DNA from: an uncultured Serinicoccus sp.
GTDB taxonomy: Bacteria; Actinomycetota; Actinomycetes; Actinomycetales; Dermatophilaceae
Assembly: GCF_947487915.1 (NCBI RefSeq)
Contig: NZ_CANKYH010000005.1
Coordinates: 62,001 to 126,000, forward strand
DNA: 64,000 nt
Direction: 5' to 3'
This document shows, one piece after another, positions 34,404-44,190 of the stretch. The notes under the pieces were generated by a model that was given only the letters and a program-made list of their open reading frames with translations, was not told where the DNA came from and did no database searches. Position numbers and translations under genes: made by a program. Within the stretch, counting starts at the first letter, position 1; each line of letters opens with the position of its first letter.

Positions 34404-35465
34404 TCAGCCCTGCGCCCGCCGGATGAGGTCGGCCCGGGGGTCGCTGCCGCCCTCCTCGGCGCGCAGCGCCTCGACGGCCTGCCGCACCTCGTCGGACAGC
34501 CGCTGGGGGACCACGACCTGCACCTTGGCGAGCAGGTCGCCGGTGCCCTTCTTGGTCTGGATGCCGCGGCCCTTGACCCGCAGCACCCGCCCGGACGGCG
34601 TCCCGGGGGCGACCTTGACCTTGACGGTGCTCCCGTCGAGGGTAGGCACCTGCACCGTCGCGCCCAGCGCCGCCTCCGAGAAGGTCACCGGCAGGTCGAC
34701 GGTCAGGTGGTCGCCGTCGCGGCCGAAGACGGGGTGGGGGGTGACGGTGACCTTGAGGTACATGTCGCCGGGCTCGCCGCCCTGCATCGGCGCGGGCATG
34801 CCCTTGCCCTTGAGCCGGATCCGCTGGCCGTCCTTGACGCCGGCCGGGATGCGGGTGGTGATCCGCCCCCCGTCCGGCGTGGACAGGGTCACGGTCTCGC
34901 CCACCGCCGCCGACCGGAAGTCGAGCGTGGTGGACGCCTCCACGTCCTGGCCCTTCGGCATACCCCCGCCGTAACCGCGCCCGGAGAAGCCCCCGGGAAA
35001 TCCCTGGCTCCCGCCGGGGAAGCCCTGGCCGCCGCCGGGCTGGAAACCTCCGCCACCACCGAACGCGCCGAGCAGGTCCTCGAGGTCGATCCCGCCGCCA
35101 CCGCCGCCAGCGGTGCCGAAGCGCACGTTCTGCGCCCCACCGGCACCGCCGAACATCTGCGCGAAGACGTCCTCGAACCCGCTGCCGGCGCCGCCCGGGC
35201 CGCCGGCGCCCGCAGTGAAGCGGGCACCGCCGCCCATGGCGCGCACGGCGTCGTACTGCTGGCGCTGCTCGGGGTCGGAGAGCACCGCGTAGGCCTCACC
35301 GATGTCCTTGAACCGCTGCTCGGCCGCCGCGTCACCCGGGTTGCTGTCCGGGTGGTGCTGCCGCGCCAGCTTGCGGTAGGTCTTCTTCAGCTCCTTGGCG
35401 TCCACGTCCTTGCTGACGCCGAGGATCGCGTAGAAGTCCTTGTCGAACCAGTCCTGGTTCACCAC
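34404..35465 (-). CDS. dnaJ: DnaJ/CbpA-type Hsp40 co-chaperone without zinc fingers
   Basis: 353 residues: J-domain with HPD (residues about 37-39, RQHHPDSN), a long Gly/Phe-rich region (about 75-165) and two C-terminal substrate-binding domains. It contains no cysteine, so the four CxxCxGxG zinc repeats of type I DnaJ are absent, making it a type II (CbpA-like) Hsp40 despite its place in the dnaK operon. It stimulates DnaK ATPase. The GTG at 35465 follows AGGAGGTGAG. Confidence 0.95.
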   Translation of the reverse strand: MVNQDWFDKDFYAILGVSKDVDAKELKKTYRKLARQHHPDSNPGDAAAEQRFKDIGEAYAVLSDPEQRQQYDAVRAMGGGARFTAGAGGPGGAGSGFEDVFAQMFGGAGGAQNVRFGTAGGGGGGIDLEDLLGAFGGGGGFQPGGGQGFPGGSQGFPGGFSGRGYGGGMPKGQDVEASTTLDFRSAAVGETVTLSTPDGGRITTRIPAGVKDGQRIRLKGKGMPAPMQGGEPGDMYLKVTVTPHPVFGRDGDHLTVDLPVTFSEAALGATVQVPTLDGSTVKVKVAPGTPSGRVLRVKGRGIQTKKGTGDLLAKVQVVVPQRLSDEVRQAVEALRAEEGGSDPRADLIRRAQG

Positions 35466-35513
35466 CGGTGCTCACCTCCTCCTGCCGTGCTCATCCTGCT
35501 CCGGGTCTGCCGC

Positions 35514-36241
35514 TCAGCCCGGGTCCGCGACCGCGACCCGCGCGGCGCGGACCACCTGGTCGCCGACCTTGAAGCCGGGCTGCACGACCTGCACCACGGT
35601 CATCTCCGTCGTGCCCTCGGGCAGCTCCACGGGGGAGCTCTCGGCGGGCAGGTGCATGAGCGCCTCGTGGACGGTGGGGTCGAAGACGTCGCCGACCGCG
35701 CCGACCCGCTCGACCCCGAAGCGGCCCAGGGCCTGCTCCAGCTTGTCGGCGATCGCCGCGAACGGGCTGCCCTCGGTGATGTCGCCGTGCTCGCGCGCGG
35801 AGTGCACGTCGTCCAGCACCGGCAGCAGCGCCTCGACGACGGCCCCGGTCGCCCGGCCCCGGTCGCCCTCCCGCTCCCGCTGCGTGCGGTTGCGGAAGTT
35901 GACGAACTCCGCCTGCATCCGGCGCATCTCCTCGAGCCGCTCGGCCGCCAGCCGGGTGTCCGGGTGGTCGTCGTCGACCGCTTCCGGCACGCCGTCCGTC
36001 TCCGGTGTGGCCAGGGGGGACTGCTCGTCGGTGGCCGGCTCGGCCACCACCTGCTCCTCCGGCGCCCGGCCGGTGTCGGCCTGCGCGTCGCTCTGGTCGC
36101 TCACAGCGTCTGCACCCTCCGTGCTCTGCCGCACCCGGCCCGTCTCGGGGTCGATGCGGCGCTTGTCCCGGATGACCGGGCCCGAGCCCGGGCGCTCCTC
36201 GTCGGGAGCGCCCGGGCCGGGGTTGCCCTGCGGCTGGTCGG

Positions 36242-36245
<4 letters not shown>
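35514..36245 (-). CDS. grpE: Nucleotide exchange factor GrpE
   Basis: 243 residues. An unusually long acidic, disordered N-terminus (about 95 residues) precedes the coiled coil [23 protein letters not shown] and the C-terminal beta domain with [12 protein letters not shown] and [18 protein letters not shown], diagnostic of GrpE. It releases ADP from DnaK. The GTG start overlaps the dnaK stop as GTGA, so it is coupled to dnaK translation. Confidence 0.97.
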
Positions 36246-38176
<1,931 letters not shown>

Positions 38177-38218
38177 GAACTGATCTCCTTGGTATGTCGT
38201 GGCGTTCGTTGCGCGCCG

Positions 38219-38242
38219 CGGTTGACACGTCTGCGCTCAACT
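38219..38242. promoter_or_regulatory. HAIR box 1 (HspR operator) of dnaK
   Basis: TTGA at 38222-38225 and TCAA at 38237-38240 with the standard 11-nt separation (TTGACA-N7-GCTCAA on the plus strand). It is a weaker palindrome than box 2, closest to the dnaK start. Confidence 0.65.
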
Positions 38243-38283
38243 CTGCGGAGCGTCCTGCCGTCTTGTCAAACCGGGGCTCAGTC

Positions 38284-38308
38284 AAGTTGAGTTCATCAGG
38301 CTCAACCT
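38284..38308. promoter_or_regulatory. HAIR box 2 (HspR operator) of dnaK
   Basis: TTGAGT, a 7-nt spacer (TCATCAG), GCTCAA: close to the HspR consensus. A TTGACA-like -35 (minus strand, complement at 38264-38269) lies between the two boxes. Confidence 0.8.
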
Positions 38309-38385
38309 CGCTGCAGCCGGGTTCATTCCCGACCTGGACCGAGGAGGCCGTGCGCCCTCCGGTGCGGCGTCGTCCGCACCCCCGA

Positions 38386-39096
38386 TCAGTGCGGTAACGG
38401 CTCCTGCGGGTCGTCCGAGCCCTCGGGCGGCTCGGCCCGGCACAGGCCGTCCCAGTCGGCGGCGATCAGGTCACGCGGGCCGTCGACGATCAGGACGGCC
38501 CCGGCGTCCCGCAGTTCCTGCACCCCGAAACCACCGGAGCGCACCACGACGCACGGCGCACCCATCCGGGCCGCGGAGGCCACGTCGTACGACGTGTCGC
38601 CGACGAGGACCGCACGCTCGCCCCCGGCTCGTCGCAGGGCGACCCCGAGGATGTCCGGCGCCGGCTTGGACTGGTCGGCGTCCTCGGACGTGGTGACGGT
38701 GCTCAGGACCCCGTCGGGCAGGTCGAGCAGCTCGATGACGTGGTCGGTGAACCGCTTCTTGCCCGAGGACGCCAGGGCCACCCGCAGCCCGCGCTCGTGC
38801 AGCGACAGCACCAGGTCCCGGGCCCCGTCCAGCAGCACGACCTCGTCGAGGATGCGGGAGTACTCCTCCTCCCAGCTGGCCCGCACGTCGTCACCGACAC
38901 GGGCCTCCACCTCATCATCGGTGACCACGGCGACCAGCTTGTCCCCACCCATGCCGATCGCTCGGTGCACCCGCCACAGCGGCGGGGTGAGGCCGAAGCG
39001 GGCGAAGGCCCGGGCCCACGCCAGGGCGTGGTGGTAGGTCGAGTCGGCCAGGGTGCCGTCCGCATCCAGCAGGACGGTGTCGCGTGTCGAGGTCAT
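38386..39096 (-). CDS. HAD-superfamily phosphatase
   Basis: 236 residues. HAD motif I LLDADGTLADS (DxDGT with nucleophile Asp), a helical cap, motif II ALASSG, and motif III/IV SKPAPDILGVAL and VGDTSYDVASAARMGA. This is the beta-phosphoglucomutase/phosphoglycolate phosphatase-like subfamily. Substrate unknown. It is divergent from the aminotransferase operon. Confidence 0.9.
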   Translation of the reverse strand: MTSTRDTVLLDADGTLADSTYHHALAWARAFARFGLTPPLWRVHRAIGMGGDKLVAVVTDDEVEARVGDDVRASWEEEYSRILDEVVLLDGARDLVLSLHERGLRVALASSGKKRFTDHVIELLDLPDGVLSTVTTSEDADQSKPAPDILGVALRRAGGERAVLVGDTSYDVASAARMGAPCVVVRSGGFGVQELRDAGAVLIVDGPRDLIAADWDGLCRAEPPEGSDDPQEPLPH

Positions 39097-39145
39097 TCTC
39101 CCTGTCTACCCGATGGCGGAGGTTCCCGCCCCGCGGTCCCGCCCC

Positions 39146-39151
39146 TACGCT
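39146..39151 (+). promoter_or_regulatory. Leaderless -10 element of the aminotransferase operon
   Basis: TACGCT, six bases, GTG at 39158. Confidence 0.5.
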
Positions 39152-39157
39152 GGCCAG

Positions 39158-40111
39158 GTGCCCCACGGAACCCACGACCACGGTGACGACCCCCGCAACC
39201 AGGACATCCTCATCTGGGTGAACGGCGAGCTCAGGCCCCGGGCCGAGGCGGTGGTGTCGGTCTTCGACTCCGGCTTCGTCCTCGGCGACGGCGTGTGGGA
39301 GGGCGTCCGCGTCCACGACGGCCACCCGGTCTTCTGGGAGCAGCACCTCGACCGTCTGTTCGAGGGGGCCGCGGCGATCATGCTCGACCTCGGGATGACC
39401 CGGGAGGAGCTGGGCGCGGCGGTCCACGAGGTGCTGCGCGCCAACGGCATGCGGGACGGCGTGCACCTGCGGCTCATGGTCTCGCGCGGGGTGAAGTCGA
39501 CGCCGTACCAGGACCCGCGGGTGACGGTCGGCCCGCCCACCGTCGTCATCATCCCCGAGCACAAGGAGCCGCTGCCGGCCACGGTCCGGGAGGGCATCAC
39601 CCTGTTCACCACGCACGTGCGCCGCGCCACGCCGGACACGCTGGACCCCAAGCTCAACGCGCACAGCAAGCTCAACGACATCACCGCCTGCATCCAGGCC
39701 TACACCGCCGGCGCGGACGAGGCGCTCATGCTCGACCCGCACGGCTTCGTGGCCACCTGCAACAGCACCCACTTCTTCGTCGTCAAGGGCACGCCGCAGG
39801 AGCCGGAGGTGTGGACGAGCGACGGCCGCTTCTGCCTGGCCGGGATCACCCGCGGCAACGTCCTGCGCGTCTGCCGGGACCGCGGCCTGCCCGCGCACGA
39901 GCGCACCTTCAGCCTCACCGACGTCTACAGCGCGCAGGAGGCCTTCGTCACCGGGACCTTCGCCGGCGTGGTGCCGGTCCGCTCGGTCGACGGGCGGACC
40001 ATCGGGACCGGCGCGCGGGGACCGGTCGTGGAGCGGCTGCAGGGCTGGTATGCCGAGCACGTCGCCGCGGACGCCGCCGGCCGGAGCGCCGCCTGCCAGG
40101 ACACGCCGTGA
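39158..40111 (+). CDS. Class IV (fold IV) PLP-dependent aminotransferase
   Basis: 317 residues. The class IV pattern is clear: an N-terminal ILIWVNGEL strand, SVFDSGFVLGDGVWEGVRVHDG, the PLP lysine in HSKLND (around 170), the signature DEALMLDPHGFVATCNSTHFFVV, and LAGITRGNVL. It resembles D-amino-acid, branched-chain and aromatic-amine transaminases, which cannot be separated by eye. The stop overlaps the GTG of the sulfotransferase-like gene (GTGA). Plants have a fused protein with these two parts. Confidence 0.9.
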   Translation: MPHGTHDHGDDPRNQDILIWVNGELRPRAEAVVSVFDSGFVLGDGVWEGVRVHDGHPVFWEQHLDRLFEGAAAIMLDLGMTREELGAAVHEVLRANGMRDGVHLRLMVSRGVKSTPYQDPRVTVGPPTVVIIPEHKEPLPATVREGITLFTTHVRRATPDTLDPKLNAHSKLNDITACIQAYTAGADEALMLDPHGFVATCNSTHFFVVKGTPQEPEVWTSDGRFCLAGITRGNVLRVCRDRGLPAHERTFSLTDVYSAQEAFVTGTFAGVVPVRSVDGRTIGTGARGPVVERLQGWYAEHVAADAAGRSAACQDTP

Positions 40112-40815
40112 CCGTCCGCATCGCCATGTGGTCCGGGCCGCGCAACATCTCCACCGCGATGATGCGCTCCTGGGAGAACCGCCCCGACAGCGAGGTCGTG
40201 GACGAGCCGTTCTACGCGGCATACCTCCACCGCACCGGGATCGAGCACCCGGCGCGCGAGGAGGTCATCGCCTCGCAGCCGACGGACCCGGCGGACGTGG
40301 CCCGGGCCCTGCTGGCGCCCACGGACGCGGCCGTCTCCTACTCCAAGCAGATGACCCACCACTACCTCGACGGCGACGACCTGGCCTGGGCCGAGCACGT
40401 GCACCACGTGCTGCTCGTCCGGGACCCGGCGGAGGTGGTCTCCTCCTACGTCCGCTCCCGCGAGGCCTGCCAACCGGAGGACATCGGCGTGCTGCAGCAG
40501 CTCACGCTCTTCGACCTGCTGGGGTCGCCGCCGGTCATCGACGCGGCCGACTTCTTGCGGGACCCCGAGGCCTACCTGCGCTGGCTGTGCGACTGGCTCG
40601 GCATCGGCTTCACCGACCGGATGCTCTCCTGGCCGGCCGGGCCGCGCGACTCCGACGGCGTGTGGGCGCCGCACTGGTACGACGCGGTCGTCGCCTCGAC
40701 CGGCTTCGAGCCCTACCGGCCCCGCGAGGTGCAGCTCAGCGACCACGACGCCGCGGTCGCCGAGGCCTGCCGCCCGGCCTACGACACGCTGCGCGCGCAC
40801 GCCCTGCAGCTCTGA
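40108..40815 (+). CDS. Sulfotransferase-like protein
   Basis: 235 residues. The N-terminus IAMWSGPRNISTAMMRSW matches the PAPS-binding loop of sulfotransferases, and VLLVRDPAEVVSSYVRS the 3'-phosphate-binding motif. Proteins of this type are annotated as sulfotransferase family or as the N-terminal part of branched-chain-aminotransferase-like proteins. It is co-transcribed and translationally coupled with the aminotransferase, so both probably act on one pathway, but the substrate is unknown. Confidence 0.85.
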   Translation: MTVRIAMWSGPRNISTAMMRSWENRPDSEVVDEPFYAAYLHRTGIEHPAREEVIASQPTDPADVARALLAPTDAAVSYSKQMTHHYLDGDDLAWAEHVHHVLLVRDPAEVVSSYVRSREACQPEDIGVLQQLTLFDLLGSPPVIDAADFLRDPEAYLRWLCDWLGIGFTDRMLSWPAGPRDSDGVWAPHWYDAVVASTGFEPYRPREVQLSDHDAAVAEACRPAYDTLRAHALQL

Positions 40816-40852
40816 GCCGCGGGCGTCGGTCACGCCGGGCCCACCCCGGGGC

Positions 40853-40894
40853 CGTGCGCACTGGTGGCCCTCCAGGGGCCACGATCGCGCACAG
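40853..40894. terminator. Nested intergenic hairpin, copy A
   Basis: Outer arms GTGCGCA/CGCGCAC enclose, after 4-nt internal loops, inner arms TGGCCC/GGGCCA with a 4-nt apical loop; 42 nt in all. It lies between convergent genes. A hairpin with the same dimensions and largely the same bases lies at 44000-44041. Confidence 0.6.
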
Positions 40895-40999
40895 CAGCAG
40901 CCGGCCCTACGCGCGGACAGGTGCCGCGTCGCGCCCGCGCAGCAGGCGCTGACCGGCCAGGTCACCGAACTCGTCGCCCCCTGGCGCTGAGGCGTCGGG

Positions 41000-41308
41000 T
41001 CAGTCGTCCAGCTCGCTCTCAGCCCAGCGCTGGCCGGGGTCGCCACCCCAGGCGTCCCAGGCGACGCGGCCCGGGGACGGGAAGCCGTCGCCACCGCTGG
41101 TGAAGCCGTCGGCGTCCTTGTCCGCCTCGTGCCGGCGGAAGTAGGCGCGCATCTTGGTCAGCACCTCCTCGCTGACGTCGTCGCCGTCGGCGAGCTGCTT
41201 CGCCCTCGTGCGGCCGGTGTCGGTGAAGTTCTTCCCGGCCTTGCCGTCGTCGATCCAGCGCAGCGCCCGCTGCGCCGCCTCCTGCACACCCTTGGGCGGT
41301 GTCGCCAT
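41000..41308 (-). CDS. Conserved small protein, function unknown (SPGRVAWDAWGGD type)
   Basis: 102 residues, helical and charged. It starts TPPKGVQEAAQRALRWIDDG and ends FPSPGRVAWDAWGGDPGQRWAES, a pattern I recall from short actinobacterial proteins and from segments of phage structural or maturation proteins. YFRRHEADKDADGF in the middle is also typical. No function is assigned. It has a strong ribosome-binding site (AAGGAGG) before the ATG and stands alone between convergent neighbours. Confidence 0.7.
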   Translation of the reverse strand: MATPPKGVQEAAQRALRWIDDGKAGKNFTDTGRTRAKQLADGDDVSEEVLTKMRAYFRRHEADKDADGFTSGGDGFPSPGRVAWDAWGGDPGQRWAESELDD

Positions 41309-41384
41309 CCGGCGCCTCCTTCGATCGGTCTGGAGGGTCAGTGTGCGTCACCCCGCGCGGCCGCGCCTGCCCAGCGAGGTCGCC

Positions 41385-42251
41385 TCAGCGCACCTGGGTC
41401 GCGGTGAACTCCCGCCCGGGTGCGACGAACGCCTCCTGCGCCTGCACCAGCCGCAGCTCGCGCTCACCGGAGTCGATGGTCACCTGCAGCAGCTCGAGGA
41501 CGCTGGCCGCCGTCCGCTCCAGGGCGGTGGCGGCCGACCCGGTCTCCCGGTAGTGCGCGGTGAAGAGCGCGCTCGTCACGTCGCCCGAGCCGTTGGCCTT
41601 GATCGGCAGCCGCGGGGTCGCCACGAGCCAGGCCCCCGCGTCGTCGACGGCCAGCATCTCGATGGTCTCGCCCCCGTCGGGCTGCGGCTCCCGCTCCGGG
41701 CGCAGCACGCTGGTGACGAGCACGGTCCGCGGCCCGAGCTCGCGCGCGCGGTCCACCGACTCCAGCGTCGACTCCAGGCTGTCCGGCTCGGTGTGCGTCA
41801 TGTAGCCGAGCTCGAACTGGTTGGGCGTGATGATGTCGGCGTGCGGCAGCACCCGCTCGCGGATGAGCGGGGGGATCGCCGGCGCCACGAAGCAGCCCGA
41901 GGTGGCGTTGCCCATGACCGGGTCACAGGTATACGTGGCGTCGGGGTTCGCCGCCTTGACCCGGCCGACGGCCTCGACCACGACGTCGACGATCTCCTCG
42001 CCCCCGAGGTAGCCGGAGAGCACGCCGTCGGCGCTGCCGAGCACCCCTCGGGCGTCGATCCCGCCGATGACGGCGCGCACGTCGTCGGCGGGGATGAGCG
42101 GGCCACCCCACTCGCCGTAGCCCGTGTGGTTGGAGAAGTTCACCGTCAGCACCGGCCAGACCTCGTGCCCGAGACGCTGCAGCGGGAAGACGGCGGCCGA
42201 GTTGCCGACGTGGCCGTAGGCGACGTGGCTCTGGATGGAGAGGAATCGCAT
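41385..42251 (-). CDS. pdxY: Pyridoxal kinase PdxY
   Basis: 288 residues of the ribokinase-like vitamin B6 kinase family: SIQSHVAYGHVGNSAAVFPLQ at the start is diagnostic for PdxY/PdxK, with TVNFSNHTGYG, YTCDPVMG, ITPNQFELGYM, and the anion-hole/catalytic KANGSGDVTSALF (around 235). It phosphorylates pyridoxal for PLP salvage, supplying cofactor for enzymes such as the aminotransferase 1.3 kb away. Confidence 0.96.
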   Translation of the reverse strand: MRFLSIQSHVAYGHVGNSAAVFPLQRLGHEVWPVLTVNFSNHTGYGEWGGPLIPADDVRAVIGGIDARGVLGSADGVLSGYLGGEEIVDVVVEAVGRVKAANPDATYTCDPVMGNATSGCFVAPAIPPLIRERVLPHADIITPNQFELGYMTHTEPDSLESTLESVDRARELGPRTVLVTSVLRPEREPQPDGGETIEMLAVDDAGAWLVATPRLPIKANGSGDVTSALFTAHYRETGSAATALERTAASVLELLQVTIDSGERELRLVQAQEAFVAPGREFTATQVR

Positions 42252-42507
42252 TCTCCCGATGATGGCACCTCCGACCCGCTCGCGTCCGGGCCGGTCGCCT
42301 TCCGCACGTCGCCGTCCAGGCGCTCAGCCCAGCCCGAGAAGCGGCGCACCGCAGAGGCGCCCTCGACCGTGATCGGCTCGCCGCGGCGAGCGGGTGACGT
42401 CGTCGTCCACGGGACGGAACGGCATCTCGTCGGGTCGTGGACACCCTCCCGGAGCAGCGGGACGGGGCCGCCCGCCGCCGTGCCGTTGCACCCCTGGCCA
42501 CCCTAGT

Positions 42508-42539
42508 TTATCGTCAATCGAGATATTGACCTTCGATAA
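42508..42539. promoter_or_regulatory. Interrupted palindrome at the DUF2975/Xre promoter
   Basis: Nested arms TTATCG...CGATAA (outer) and TCAAT...ATTGA (inner) surround CGAGAT. The patch is AT-rich amid GC-rich sequence and ends just before the ribosome-binding site AAGGAG. It is a likely operator for the Xre-type regulator encoded as the second gene of the unit. The rest of the 297-nt gap (42252-42507) shows nothing I can name. Confidence 0.6.
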
Positions 42540-42548
42540 GGAGCGGGC

Positions 42549-43166
42549 ATGAGCAGCGACCATCGTGGATCCAGGAGAACGGGGCCGGCCTTCGCGGCAG
42601 CCGTCGTCAACGTGGTGGCGGGGGCTGCCGTCGCCCTCTGCGCACTCCAGGTCTTCCTGGTGCTCTCCGGCATCCCGCTCATCCCCTCCGACGACGCCTG
42701 GGTCCCGCCCACCGCGGTGCCGCAGGTGCTGCAGCTCGACCTGCCGGCCGACGCCCCCCGCACGGAGGTGACCGTGCTCCCGCTGTGGATCCGGCTGCTC
42801 GGCATCAGCAGCACGGTCCTCATGACCGCCATGCTCGTCATCGCGCTGCGGGCCGTGCACCACGTCGCGCGTCGCTCCGCACAGGGCCGTCCGTTCGCCG
42901 ACGACGTGGTCCGCCGACTGCGCCGGGTGACGGTCTGGTTGCTGGTCCTCGTGGGGCTGCGTCTGCTCGTGGACGTCGGGACCGGCGCGGCCCTGCAGGG
43001 CTGGTTCACCGACCACCTCGACGCCACCGGGGCCGGCGGCGGGCTGGGGCTGGACGTCCCCTCGTTGTCCGTCCCCATGATCGTGGCCGCCGCCGTCGCC
43101 GCCACCCTCGCGCACGCCTTCGCCCGCGGGCGCGACCTCGTCGACGCGACCGATGGCCTCGTCTGA
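42549..43166 (+). CDS. DUF2975 membrane protein
   Basis: 205 residues with four membrane helices and an extracytoplasmic loop between helices 1 and 2. The helix-2 region followed by RRSAQGRPFADDVVRRLRRV matches DUF2975, where F....v..lr..g marks the cytoplasmic loop. These proteins are nearly always encoded with a small Xre regulator, as here (14-nt overlap) and in B. subtilis yoaS-yozG. The pair's role is unknown; a membrane sensor holding a DNA-binding partner is one idea. Confidence 0.82.
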   Translation: MSSDHRGSRRTGPAFAAAVVNVVAGAAVALCALQVFLVLSGIPLIPSDDAWVPPTAVPQVLQLDLPADAPRTEVTVLPLWIRLLGISSTVLMTAMLVIALRAVHHVARRSAQGRPFADDVVRRLRRVTVWLLVLVGLRLLVDVGTGAALQGWFTDHLDATGAGGGLGLDVPSLSVPMIVAAAVAATLAHAFARGRDLVDATDGLV

Positions 43167-43374
43167 GCACCGGGTCGTCAGCCGGCTGGGCGACGTGCTG
43201 GACGAGCGCAACATGACGCTGACCGAGCTCTCCCGGCGGACCGGTCTGACCATGGCCAACCTGTCGATCCTCAAGAACAACCACGCCAGGGCGATCCGCT
43301 TCAGCACGCTCACGCTCGTCTGCGAGGCTCTCGACTGCCGACCGGGGGACCTGCTCGACCTCGACCGAGCGTGA
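43153..43374 (+). CDS. Small Xre-family transcriptional regulator (YozG type)
   Basis: 73 residues, essentially one Cro/C1 helix-turn-helix: RLGDVLDERNMTLTELSRRTGLTMANLSILKNNHARAIRFSTLTLVCEALDC. This is the YozG-like subclass that accompanies DUF2975 proteins. Its start lies within the end of the DUF2975 gene. It probably binds the palindrome at 42508-42539 to control its own operon. Confidence 0.9.
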   Translation: MASSEHRVVSRLGDVLDERNMTLTELSRRTGLTMANLSILKNNHARAIRFSTLTLVCEALDCRPGDLLDLDRA

Positions 43375-43401
43375 GGCTGCCGCCACGGCAGAATGCGGGG
43401 T

Positions 43402-43941
43402 ATGCCGTCCCGCGTGCTCGCCGTGCAGCTCAGCCCCGTCCACGGGTTCCGCAAGGAGCAGGTCCCCGAGATCGAGCTCGTCGAGGGGTACGGCGTGCGC
43501 GGGGACGCGCACGCCGGGGTCACCGTGCAGCACCTGCACCGCGTGAAGAAGGACCCCACGGCGCCCAACCTGCGCCAGGTGCACCTCCTCCACGCCGAGC
43601 TCTTCGACGACCTGGCCGAGCTCGGGCACGCCGTGCGCCCGGGCGACCTCGGGGAGAACGTCACGACGACCGGCATCGACCTGCTGGCGCTGGCACGCGG
43701 CACCCGGCTGGGGCTCGGCGGGGCCGAGGTGCAGGTCACCGGGCTGCGCAACCCGTGCTACCAGATCGACGACTTCCAGCCCGGCCTGCTCAAGCGGGTG
43801 CTGCGCAGGCGGGGCGACGGCGCGCTGGAGCGGCTGACCGGCGTCATGGCCGTCGTGACGCGCGGCGGCGCCGTCCGGCCGGGTGACCAGATCCGGGTCG
43901 CGGTGCCGGACGGCCCGCTGGTGGCGCTCGCCCCCGTGTAG
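43402..43941 (+). CDS. MOSC domain protein
   Basis: 179 residues. MOSC pattern: VLAVQLSPVHGFRK, GYGVRGDAHAGVTVQH (around 30-46), RPGDLGENVTTTGIDL, and GLRNPCYQIDDF, whose Cys is the conserved sulfur-carrier or Mo-ligand position. MOSC proteins act in molybdenum-cofactor-linked sulfur transfer or detoxification. I chose the ATG at 43402 (within GTATGCC) over one 9 nt earlier, since it starts on the first strand. Confidence 0.9.
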   Translation: MPSRVLAVQLSPVHGFRKEQVPEIELVEGYGVRGDAHAGVTVQHLHRVKKDPTAPNLRQVHLLHAELFDDLAELGHAVRPGDLGENVTTTGIDLLALARGTRLGLGGAEVQVTGLRNPCYQIDDFQPGLLKRVLRRRGDGALERLTGVMAVVTRGGAVRPGDQIRVAVPDGPLVALAPV

Positions 43942-43999
43942 CCGTGTAGCAGACACCGGTCGGCCCGACCCGCTCTCGCCCCGCCGCACGCCACCTCAC

Positions 44000-44041
44000 C
44001 GTGTGCGGTCCTGGCCCACTGTGGGCCACCAACGCGCACAG
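44000..44041. terminator. Nested intergenic hairpin, copy B
   Basis: Outer arms GTGTGCG/CGCGCAC, inner arms TGGCCCA/TGGGCCA, same 42-nt layout as copy A at 40853-40894 and ending with the same CGCGCACAG. It lies 59 nt past the MOSC stop. The rest of the gap to 44190 shows only a TACGCT -10-like element at 44176. Confidence 0.6.
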
Positions 44042-44190
44042 TCCCGGCGTGCGACACGGCATAACGACACCATGGGCCGGTCATTCTCGACCTGCATTCC
44101 GGCGCTGTCCCGCGTACCGTGGAAATGTCGTCGAGGCCCCAATGGCGTGCCCAGACTCATCCCAGTCTTCTTTCCTACGCTAGGAATTCC

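Noticed and set aside
41000..41308. Prophage remnant
   Set aside because: The small protein recalls segments of phage proteins, but no integrase, terminase, capsid or attachment site is nearby.
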